DNA of 27,580 nt, taken from contig JAEZWW010000074.1 of the NCBI GenBank assembly GCA_023442945.1, forward strand, positions 1-27,580, read 5' to 3'. The notes below the pieces were generated by a model that worked only from the letters and a program-made list of their open reading frames with translations, was not told where the DNA came from and made no database searches. Positions 21,753-27,580 of the stretch are shown one piece after another. Position 1 is the stretch's first letter. Each line of letters opens with the position of its first letter. This DNA comes from Pseudomonadota bacterium (GTDB lineage Bacteria; Pseudomonadota; Gammaproteobacteria; Burkholderiales; Burkholderiaceae_C). A program made the translations under genes and the position numbers.

Positions 21753-21830
21753 TTACTGCGAGGCGATCTCCAGACGGGCCGCGCGGGCTTGCTGGATGAA
21801 CTCGAGGAACGAAACGAACACGTTGCGCAT
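21753..21830 (-). CDS. Small protein of 25 residues, unknown function
   Basis: The frame starts MRNVFVSFLEFIQ, then QARAARLEIASQ, and stops with TAA. A strong ribosome site, AAGGAG, lies 6 bases before the ATG, and an intrinsic terminator follows 50 bases after the stop. The peptide could form a single amphipathic helix with a hydrophobic N-terminal half and a basic middle. I recognise no family. It is convergent with creC. The combination of ribosome site, short frame and terminator is what supports it. Confidence 0.6.
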   Translation of the reverse strand: MRNVFVSFLEFIQQARAARLEIASQ

Positions 21831-22239
21831 GGTGGACTCCTTGTCACAGGAGATGCCATCGAAAGGGACCTGGCCGCGTGCATCTCCGTCCGGGCCAACC
21901 CCTAGGGAAAACCACTAAGTAGAATCCCTAATATCGAAAGTATACAACATACCGCAGGGTTGTGCTGCGCTGCAGCATCACAGGCCGGCAGGCGAACGCG
22001 GCGCCCGTTGCGGTTGCGCGAAGCGGAATGCTGACCGGCTTTGGCCAGTGACGGCGCGAAGGGTGGGGTGAAAGGGGCGGTTGCCGCGCGACGCGCTTGC
22101 CGCCGAAGAGGTAGCGCATCGCCCGCCTTGATCGCCGCCCCAAGCACCTTGCGACCGCCCATAAAAAAGCGGCCCGAAGGCCGCAGGGCACGCCACCGAG
22201 GAGCTGTGGCGTGTCAGGAGATGCTGTAGTGTGCGCGCT
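21831..22239. other. Intergenic region upstream of the 25-codon gene
   Basis: The part next to the small gene has CCCTAGGG (about 21900) and an AT-rich stretch at 21915-21955 that may hold its promoter on the minus strand. The remainder, to the terminator at 22162-22184, has several short open frames on both strands but none with a ribosome site or domain. Confidence 0.5.
22162..22184 (-). terminator. Intrinsic terminator of the 81-codon gene
   Basis: On the minus strand GCGGCC-TTCG-GGCCGC is followed by TTTTTT. It lies about 55 bases after the stop of the gene at 22240-22485. Confidence 0.88.
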
Positions 22240-22485
22240 TCAGGCGGCCTTCCAGCTGCCACCGTCTTGCTTGAAGACGATCTTTTCGGGCAGGCTGGAC
22301 AGCGAGCCCTTGTAGACTTCGCTGCCGTTGGCGAAGATGGCGAAGTTCTCGTCTTCCACCAGGAAGAAGGCTTGGCCGGTGGGGGCGGTTTGCAGCTCGG
22401 CGCAGCCGGTGGCCTTGACCGTGATGCCGCCAGCGCCCTGGCCGGCGCCGTCCAGAAATTCGACGCGTACTTTCTTGGCTGTCAT
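22240..22485 (-). CDS. Conserved-looking small protein of unknown function (81 residues)
   Basis: The protein starts MTAKKVRVEFLDGAGQGAGG and ends FKQDGGSWKAA. It has no signal peptide or membrane helix and reads as a compact, beta-rich domain (VRVEFL, ITVKATG, AFFLVEDENFAIFA, KIVFKQ). I do not recognise the family. AAGGAGA lies 8 bases before the start and an intrinsic terminator follows, so it is a well-supported single-gene unit. It lies between the small 25-codon gene and creD, all on the minus strand; the gap to creD is 286 bases, so separate transcription is likely. Confidence 0.8.
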   Translation of the reverse strand: MTAKKVRVEFLDGAGQGAGGITVKATGCAELQTAPTGQAFFLVEDENFAIFANGSEVYKGSLSSLPEKIVFKQDGGSWKAA

Positions 22486-22711
22486 GTGGTGTTCTCCTTG
22501 CCTAGCGGCAGTGATGTCGTTGGTCGGTGAAGAACCCTGACTGTGACATCCAAAGGCTTCATTTGTGCAGTGCTGCCGAAGGCGTGCGCGACAAATTGCA
22601 CGCTCGCCGCACTCTCATCAAGCACCCTGTGCGTGTCCCACCACGACATTTTTCACACCCACATGCATCGTGTTGAACTGACATTAACATGTGATGTAAA
22701 TATGGTTCACG

Positions 22712-22762
22712 GCGGCTCTGAACCTACGCAGGCAGCTACGTTTTTTGTAGTCTCAGGCCGCC
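22712..22762 (+). repeat. Possible family I repeat, diverged, after creD
   Basis: GGCTCTGAACCTACGCAGGC and AGCTACGTTTTTTGTAG follow the consensus order with deletions. Flanking GGCGGC and GCCGCC pair, so it may also act as a hairpin at the 3' end of creD. Confidence 0.4.
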
Positions 22763-22771
22763 GCTCGTGTG

Positions 22772-24187
22772 TCACGGGGCCGCGGTTTCTGTGGCCGTTG
22801 GCGCACTGCTCAGTTGCCACCAGTTGACACGGCGCGTAGCCAGCATCAGCGTCGCCAGCATCGCAAACACCAGCAAGGCGCCCAGCAGCAACGCGTTGCT
22901 TTCCGACGCCAGCAGCGCGTACAGCGCGCCGTACAACACCGCCACGTACGCCGCCAGCGTGCCGCCGCGCCGCACGCCGCCGAGCACGGCGCTGAAGTAC
23001 GTCCCCAGCAGCACCACGCTGGCGCCCGCCGCGCAGGCGTAGGCGATGGCAAAGCCCAGCTTTTCCGACAGCGCCAGCAGCAGCAGGAAGAAAACTGCGA
23101 TCGACAGCCCGACCAGTGCGTACTGCACCGGGTGCAGGCGCAGGCGCTTGAACAGCTCGACCATGAACACGGCCATCAGCACCAGCGCGACGAACAGCGC
23201 GCCGTACTTGACCGCGCGTTTGGACATCGAATAGACGTTGACCGGCTGCGCCAGCGCGACGTCAAAGCTGTCCAGCGCACCGTGGCCAGCTTTGACCTGG
23301 TCGTCCGACCCGGTCAGCGACGCGCGCAGCTGGTCGCGCGTCTGGCTGGTCAGCGCGGCGATGCGCCAGCGCGCGTCAAAACCGCTGTCGGTCACGGTGC
23401 GCTCGGTCGCCAGAAAGCGCCCGCCAAAGCGCGGGTGCGGCCAGGGCGAGGTCAGGTGCGCGGTGGTTTCGTCGCCCAGCGGCGCGATCGCCAGCTCGTT
23501 CTGCCCGGCCAGCTGCAGCGCCAGCTGGAAGGGCATGGCCTGCCCGGCGTTGAAGGCCTGCAGCGCCGCGCCCGACAGCGGCGCGTGCACCCCGGCCGCC
23601 AGCCAGGACCCGGCCGGCACATGCGGCACGCGCGCGTTGAAGGCCAGCGCGGCGCCCGCCAGCGTCAGGCGTGGCGCGCCTTCCAGCCCGCGCAGGTCGG
23701 ACACGCTCAGCGCCAGCAGCGGCGCCTGCACTTCCACGGTCGACCCCGCCACCTTTTGCTGCAGTTGCGCCGTGGTGACCGGCGCGAAGCGACCGTCGAT
23801 CTGCCCTTTGAGCCGGTAAAACGGCACGGTGAAGATGCCGCGGTAGCGCTCTTCGGGCGTGAGCTGCCCGCGCACGTCCATCTGCTGCGGAAAGAAGAGC
23901 TGAAAGCGCTGCTCTGACCTGGGCGTCAGCCCGGTTTGTTCACCCCGTTCGTTGCGCACGGCGGCCTGCCAACGCTCGACGTAGGGCACGACCAGCACCG
24001 GCCCGACCAGGCGCTGCGGGCCCACGTGCGTTTCGGCCAGCTCGCTCACCGCCGACGCCTGCGTGGCGTTGCGCTCGCGGATCAGCGATTCGATTTCCCC
24101 CAGCGGGATGCACAGCAGCAGCAAGAGCAGCAGCAGGGTCAGGACTTTGGCCAGCGTCGATTCGCGCCAGGCGGCTAAACGGTTCAT
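22772..24187 (-). CDS. creD: Inner membrane protein CreD
   Basis: This 471-residue integral membrane protein is the main target of the CreBC system and affects envelope integrity and colicin tolerance in enterics. It has an N-terminal membrane helix (about residues 12-31) followed by IPLGEIESLIRERNATQASA, a large periplasmic domain (residues about 35-310; GPQRLVGPVLVVPYVER, PVNVYSMSKRAVKYGALFV), and about six C-terminal helices (about 310-455). Length and blocks match CreD. The start at 24187 is preceded by GAGGGA. The gene is about 1.1 kb downstream of creC on the opposite strand, and a divergent VIT/vWA gene shares its upstream region with TTCAC direct repeats. Confidence 0.93.
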   Translation of the reverse strand: MNRLAAWRESTLAKVLTLLLLLLLLCIPLGEIESLIRERNATQASAVSELAETHVGPQRLVGPVLVVPYVERWQAAVRNERGEQTGLTPRSEQRFQLFFPQQMDVRGQLTPEERYRGIFTVPFYRLKGQIDGRFAPVTTAQLQQKVAGSTVEVQAPLLALSVSDLRGLEGAPRLTLAGAALAFNARVPHVPAGSWLAAGVHAPLSGAALQAFNAGQAMPFQLALQLAGQNELAIAPLGDETTAHLTSPWPHPRFGGRFLATERTVTDSGFDARWRIAALTSQTRDQLRASLTGSDDQVKAGHGALDSFDVALAQPVNVYSMSKRAVKYGALFVALVLMAVFMVELFKRLRLHPVQYALVGLSIAVFFLLLLALSEKLGFAIAYACAAGASVVLLGTYFSAVLGGVRRGGTLAAYVAVLYGALYALLASESNALLLGALLVFAMLATLMLATRRVNWWQLSSAPTATETAAP

Positions 24188-24251
24188 GGTGGTGTTCCCT
24201 CATTTGGTGTGTTGACGGAGGCCGATGCTCTCGGCCCTCGTCGAAGCGCGT

Positions 24252-24310
24252 GTGAAGTCGCGCCAACGCACGGGTGTGCGCGTTTCACCGCGACTTCACG
24301 CCGACTTCAC
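24252..24310. promoter_or_regulatory. Candidate CreB-binding cre-tags between creD and the VIT/vWA gene
   Basis: Three TTCAC half-sites at 24284, 24295 and 24306 are separated by exactly 6 bases each (TTCAC-N6-TTCAC-N6-TTCAC); the known cre-tag is TTCAC-N6-TTCAC. An inverted half-site GTGAA at 24252 faces creD, with a weaker TCGAA 11 bases beyond it. GTGAAGTCGCG (24252-24262) and CGCGACTTCAC (24289-24299) form a perfect inverted repeat. Both flanking genes could be activated by CreB. Confidence 0.8.
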
Positions 24311-24454
24311 ACAGCGCGCTGGCCTTCGCCGGCACTTCATTCGCCCTTCGGGTGCGGCTTTCAAAGTCCGTCCCATGCGCTGCCGGCGACGTGAGGGTTG
24401 GCGGCGCGAAGTCCACCCCCAAGGCCTCACGCCCGACCAGAAAGAAGACACACC

Positions 24455-26761
24455 ATGCGCCACTTCCCCCTGCCCGATGCCGCCGCGGTGCTGCGCGCAC
24501 TGCCTGAGCTGGCCCCTCGCCTGCCCGTGCCTGACCCTGTGCGGCGCACGCTGGAAGGCGCGCTGCACACCGGCCGCCAGACCAGCCTGCGCTTGCAGCG
24601 CGCCAGCTGGTACGCGCTGCTGGCCGCCCTGGTCGTGCTGGCACCCCGCGTCCAGGCCCAGGATGCCGGCACCGCGCCCGCCAAGGCCGAAAGCCCGTAC
24701 TTCTTCGTCAAGGGTGCGCAGCCCGGCGTGGACGCGCTGCCACTGAAAAGCACCGACGTGCAGGTCAACATCAGCGGTGTGATCGCCGACGTGGTGGTCA
24801 CCCAGCGCTACAAGAACGAAGGCACGGTGCCGATTGAGGCCAAGTACCTCTTCCCCGGCTCCACCCACGCCGCCGTCAACGGGCTGAACGTGCGCATCGG
24901 CGAACGCCTGATCGCCGCGCAGATCCGCGAAAAGCAGCAGGCCCAGGTCGAATACAACGCCGCCAAGAAGGAAGGCAAGACCGCCGCCCTGCTGGAGCAG
25001 CACCGTCCCAACGTCTTCCAGATGAACGTGGCCAACATCCTGCCCGGCGACGACGTGCAGGTGGAGCTGCGCTACAACGAACTGCTGGTGCCGACGGACG
25101 GCCAGTACGAATTCGTCTTCCCCACCGTGGTCGGCCCGCGCTATGCCGGCACGAGCAAAGAGCCCCCAGGCTCCCCTGCTGCGCAAGGTGCGCTGCCCCC
25201 CGATGGGGCGCTCGCCGCCTTGGGGCGGCCCGGCGGCGGCGGCAACGCACCCCCCGAAGCCAGCAGCGGCAAGCCCTTGCAGCACGCCGCCGCCTTCCCG
25301 GCCCAGCCCGTGCTGCACCAGGGCCAGCCCAGCCCCAGCGCCTTCAACCTGAAGGTGAATCTGGCCAGCCCGATCGGCATCCAGGAGATCCGCTCGCCCA
25401 GCCACGCCATCGACACGCAGCTGGACGCCGGTGGCGCCGCCAAGCAGGCCAGCGTGCGCCTGGCCGACGCCAGCTCGCGCGGCGTTAAGGGCAGCAACAA
25501 CCGCGACTTCATCCTGGACTACCGCCTGGCCGGCAACGGCATCCAGTCCGGCGTGCTGCTGCACAAGGGCGAGAAGGAGAACTTCTTCCTGGCGATGGTC
25601 CAGCCGCCCAAGGCCGTGGCGGCCAAGGACATCTCGCCGCGCGACTACATCTTCGTGGTCGACATCTCGGGCAGCATGCACGGCTTCCCGCTGGACACGT
25701 CCAAGGCGTTGCTGCGCCAGCTGATCGGCAACCTGCGCGCCAGCGACACCTTCAACGTGCTGCTGTTCTCGGGCAGCAACCGCTTCCTGTCGCCGCAGTC
25801 GGTGCCGGCCACGCCCGCCAACATCAACGCGGCCATCCGCACCATCGATGAGATGGGCGGCAACGGCTCGACCGAGCTGCTGCCCGCGCTGCGCCGCGTC
25901 TACGCCGAACCCAAGCAGCCCGGCGTCGCCCGCACCGTGGTCGTGGTGACCGACGGCTACGTCACCGTTGAATCCGAGGCGTTTGCCCTGGTGCGCAAGC
26001 ACCTGAACCAGGCCAACCTGTTCGCCTTCGGCATCGGCAGCTCGGTCAACCGGCACCTGATGGAAGGCCTGGCGCGCGCCGGCATGGGCGAGCCCTTCAT
26101 CATCACCCGCCCCGACGAAGCCAAGGCCCAGGCCGAGCGCTTCCGCCGCATGATCGCCACGCCCGTGCTGACGCAGGTGAAAGCGCGCTTTGAAGGTCTG
26201 GATGTGTACGACGTCGAACCCGAGCAGCTGCCCGACGTGCTGGCCGAACGCCCCGTGGTCGTCTTTGGCAAGTGGCGCGAATCGGCCGCCGGTGCCGCGC
26301 AAAAGCCGCAGCTGGTCGTCGAAGGCCAGGCGCCCGGCGGCGCTTATCGCCAGGCGATTCCGGTCGACACGCAGGCCAGCTGGACCGGCACCGGCGCGCT
26401 GCGCCACCTGTGGGCGCGCCACCGCATCGCCGCGCTGAGTGACCAGGAAGCGCTGACCGGCGGCGAAGAGCACAAGGCCGCCATCACCCGCCTGGGCTTG
26501 GACTACAGCCTGCTGACGCAGTACACGAGCTTCATCGCCGTCGACAAGGTGGTGCGCAACCCCAGCGGCAACCAAGCGACCGCCAACCAGCCCAGCCCCC
26601 TGCCCGAAGGCGTGACCGACAAGGCCGTGGGCGACGCCAGCGCGCTGGGCGCGGCCGTGGGCAGCACGCCCGAGCCGGCGACCTGGGCGGCGATGTTGGT
26701 GGTGTTGGCGGTTCTCGGCGGGAGTGTTGCACGGCGCAAGCTGGATCGATTCACTTCGTGA
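24455..26761 (+). CDS. VIT and von Willebrand factor A domain protein with PEP-CTERM signal
   Basis: This 768-residue exported protein has a long N-terminal part with a hydrophobic segment (SWYALLAALVVLAPRVQA, about residues 51-68) that probably acts as signal peptide or anchor. Residues about 85-225 form a VIT (inter-alpha-trypsin) domain (EAKYLFPGSTHAAVNGL, IREKQQAQVEYNAAKKEG, PNVFQMNVANILPGDDV). Residues about 236-261 are a translated family II repeat. Residues about 396-570 form a vWA domain with the metal-ion site DISGS (403-407). The C-terminus TPEPATWAAMLVVLAVLGGS plus basic tail is a PEP-CTERM sorting signal. Proteins of this design are surface-exposed and sorted by an exosortase; the next gene looks like one. 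The start at 24455 has only a weak AGAAGA ribosome site. Cre-tags upstream suggest CreB control. Confidence 0.9.
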   Translation: MRHFPLPDAAAVLRALPELAPRLPVPDPVRRTLEGALHTGRQTSLRLQRASWYALLAALVVLAPRVQAQDAGTAPAKAESPYFFVKGAQPGVDALPLKSTDVQVNISGVIADVVVTQRYKNEGTVPIEAKYLFPGSTHAAVNGLNVRIGERLIAAQIREKQQAQVEYNAAKKEGKTAALLEQHRPNVFQMNVANILPGDDVQVELRYNELLVPTDGQYEFVFPTVVGPRYAGTSKEPPGSPAAQGALPPDGALAALGRPGGGGNAPPEASSGKPLQHAAAFPAQPVLHQGQPSPSAFNLKVNLASPIGIQEIRSPSHAIDTQLDAGGAAKQASVRLADASSRGVKGSNNRDFILDYRLAGNGIQSGVLLHKGEKENFFLAMVQPPKAVAAKDISPRDYIFVVDISGSMHGFPLDTSKALLRQLIGNLRASDTFNVLLFSGSNRFLSPQSVPATPANINAAIRTIDEMGGNGSTELLPALRRVYAEPKQPGVARTVVVVTDGYVTVESEAFALVRKHLNQANLFAFGIGSSVNRHLMEGLARAGMGEPFIITRPDEAKAQAERFRRMIATPVLTQVKARFEGLDVYDVEPEQLPDVLAERPVVVFGKWRESAAGAAQKPQLVVEGQAPGGAYRQAIPVDTQASWTGTGALRHLWARHRIAALSDQEALTGGEEHKAAITRLGLDYSLLTQYTSFIAVDKVVRNPSGNQATANQPSPLPEGVTDKAVGDASALGAAVGSTPEPATWAAMLVVLAVLGGSVARRKLDRFTS
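25162..25237 (+). repeat. Family II GC-rich repeat (76-bp unit), copy 3, inside the VIT/vWA gene
   Basis: The unit aligns gap-free with those at 11131 and 27457. It is translated in frame as PPGSPAAQGALPPDGALAAL plus GRPGG between the VIT and vWA domains. Confidence 0.92.
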
Positions 26762-26768
26762 AGAGGGG

Positions 26769-26967
26769 CACCCCCTGAGGCGCCGTTCCGCCCGGCGCTC
26801 GTCGCCAGAGGCGCCGGCCCTTCGGTCTGTCCGGACCTGCGCAGGCAGGTCCGGAGCCGCAGACCTCAGCCCCCCGCTCTCTGCGCGCTGACGCGCTCCG
26901 GGCAGGGGGACAACGCCGAGGGCCGGCGCAGGTCCGGCCCTGGCGTTCGCTGGGCTGCCGGGGGCCG
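26769..26967 (+). repeat. Family III repeat, copy 4 (extended), after the VIT/vWA gene
   Basis: It begins GCACCCCCTGAGGCGCCG shortly after the stop. About 90 extra bases follow, including a long hairpin (26824-26865), then the standard dyad and the hairpin at 26912-26947: AACGCC, bulged G, AGGGCCGG, loop CGCAGGT, CCGGCCCT, GGCGTT. Confidence 0.9.
26824..26865. repeat. Long perfect hairpin inside family III copy 4
   Basis: TCCGGACCTGC (26830-26840) pairs with GCAGGTCCGGA (26845-26855) across a GCAG loop; outside it GGTCTG (26824-26829) pairs with CAGACC (26860-26865) with a small bulge. It could terminate transcription or form a cruciform. Confidence 0.75.
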
Positions 26968-27007
26968 TGGATGCCGGGTGCTGGTCCTATCGTGAGGTGC
27001 TCCGAAT

Positions 27008-27058
27008 TGAATAGCTGCCTACGCAAGTCCATCTAGGGCCAGAAGCCCGAAACGCTTG
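27008..27058 (-). repeat. Family I dispersed repeat, copy 11 (reverse)
   Basis: The copy has TTGAATAGCTGCCTACGCAA and TCTAGGGCCAGAAGCCCGAA in the reverse order. It ends about 27 bases before the exosortase-like start codon. Confidence 0.75.
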
Positions 27059-27085
27059 AAATTGTCTTTGCTACCGAGAACCACC

Positions 27086-27580
27086 ATGTCCCTCCCGCTC
27101 CTGCTCCGTCACCCCCGTTTGCAACCGCTGTCGCTGCGCGTGGACCGCGCGCCGGCGCTGGCTTGGATCGCGCTGCAGACGGCGGCGCTGTGGCCGACCT
27201 GGGTGTGGGTGGCGACGCGGCAGGTGGACGGCTCGGACGACCCGCTGGGCGTGCTGACGCTGCTGGCGCTGGCCGCGCTGGTGGCGGCGCTGCGGCGCGA
27301 TTTGCGCTGTGCGCCGCGCTTAGGTTGGCTGATGGCGGCGGGGGTCGGCACGCTGGCGGCGACACTGCTGCGCGGGGCGGCGCCGGCGTTGGTCAGCAGC
27401 CTGGTCGCGGTGTTGGCCTGGGCCGCCGGTTTGCTGGCCTTTCTACCGAGCACAAGGCCCCCACGCTGGCCCGCTGCGCGGGCTGCGCTGCCCCCCGAGG
27501 GGGTGCTCGCCGCCTTCGGGCGGCCGGGCGGCGGCTCGACGCGCCGCGGCGCCATGCGCGCCGAAGGCGGCGTGCTGTGG
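27086..27580 (+). CDS. Probable exosortase, N-terminal part (runs off the window)
   Basis: At least 165 residues of a polytopic membrane protein are present, open to the window end. After the N-terminus MSLPLLLRHPRLQPLSL comes a helix with ALWPTWVWVATRQVDGSDDP, then LGVLTLLALAALVAALRRD. The pattern of W/Y-P residues, a short loop with a D-x-S-x-D/G turn and a second long helix resembles exosortases, membrane cysteine proteases that process PEP-CTERM proteins. The catalytic Cys, Arg and His would lie beyond the window, so this rests on partial sequence and on the PEP-CTERM gene directly upstream. Residues about 124-149 are a translated family II repeat. The ribosome site is weak (GAGAA). Confidence 0.55.
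   Translation, partial: MSLPLLLRHPRLQPLSLRVDRAPALAWIALQTAALWPTWVWVATRQVDGSDDPLGVLTLLALAALVAALRRDLRCAPRLGWLMAAGVGTLAATLLRGAAPALVSSLVAVLAWAAGLLAFLPSTRPPRWPAARAALPPEGVLAAFGRPGGGSTRRGAMRAEGGVLW
27457..27532 (+). repeat. Family II GC-rich repeat (76-bp unit), copy 4, inside the exosortase-like gene
   Basis: It aligns gap-free with the copies at 11131 and 25162 and is read in the same frame as the copy at 25162 (ALPPEGVLAAFGRPGGG). Confidence 0.92.

Larger units (their letters stand above)
26762..27085. other. Intergenic region between the VIT/vWA gene and the exosortase-like gene
   Basis: The 324 bases are almost entirely repeat: an extended family III copy (26769-26967), a short unassigned piece, and family I copy 11 (27008-27058) next to the downstream start codon. 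No promoter was recognised. Confidence 0.75.

Noticed and set aside
21928..22191. Overlapping short frames between the two small genes
   Set aside because: Arg/Pro-rich composition, no ribosome sites, and one overlaps the terminator at 22162-22184.
24284..24310. TTCAC direct repeats read as a CRISPR-like array
   Set aside because: Units of 5 bases with 6-base spacers are far too short, and the pattern fits a response-regulator site.
24296..26575. A 759-codon open frame antisense to the VIT/vWA gene
   Set aside because: It mirrors a GC-rich gene with strong third-position bias; the sense frame has complete VIT and vWA motifs and a PEP-CTERM tail.

Overview
The window is GC-rich chromosomal DNA from a betaproteobacterium of the order Burkholderiales, most likely family Comamonadaceae. 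This rests on protein families common there (DUF2189, DUF2788, a YbfB-type transporter, CueR-CopZ-CopA, a frmR-adhC-fghA cluster, MinCDE, CreBCD, and two CTERM protein-sorting signals) and on dense intergenic repeats. No rRNA, tRNA, CRISPR array, phage or transposase gene was seen.

Layout. 1-4470: a beta-class glutathione S-transferase, an orphan amino-acid-binding protein, a YbfB-type MFS exporter and a divergent old-yellow-enzyme reductase. 4662-5678: a secreted glycine-rich protein with an IPTL-CTERM anchor. 5764-8586 (minus strand): a glutathione-dependent formaldehyde detoxification operon, frmR - adhC - small exported protein - fghA, with a candidate FrmR operator at its head. 8759-10757: a hemerythrin-like protein with a possible FNR-type box, then an AT-richer acyltransferase that looks acquired. 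10777-14844: copper homeostasis, with copA divergent from copZ-cueR behind two matched CueR-type promoters, followed by a Spy/CpxP-like periplasmic protein. 15122-16200: two small membrane-protein genes. 16201-16701: a gene-free stretch with DnaA boxes and an AT-rich, DnaA-trio-like tract that could be a replication origin. 16702-18802: minC-minD-minE. 19143-24187: creB, creC, two small genes and creD. 24455-27580: a VIT/von Willebrand A protein with a PEP-CTERM tail, followed by the start of a probable exosortase.

How the genes connect. The most interesting system is the last one. Between creD and the VIT/vWA gene lie three TTCAC half-sites spaced exactly 11 bp apart, which is the CreB target (cre-tag) extended by one unit, plus an inverted half-site facing creD. 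The CreBC two-component system encoded 3-5 kb upstream therefore probably controls both creD and a PEP-CTERM surface protein with its own exosortase.

The second theme is repeats. At least three families are interspersed: family I (about 50 bp, around ten copies), family II (a 76-bp GC-rich unit, four copies, all inside open reading frames, one pair adding 66 residues to the CopA phosphorylation domain) and family III (about 90-200 bp, typically starting just after stop codons, with a hairpin whose 8-bp stem changes by compensatory substitutions from copy to copy). Coordinates, motifs and pairings were read by eye; family assignments rest on recognised motifs, not on searches.
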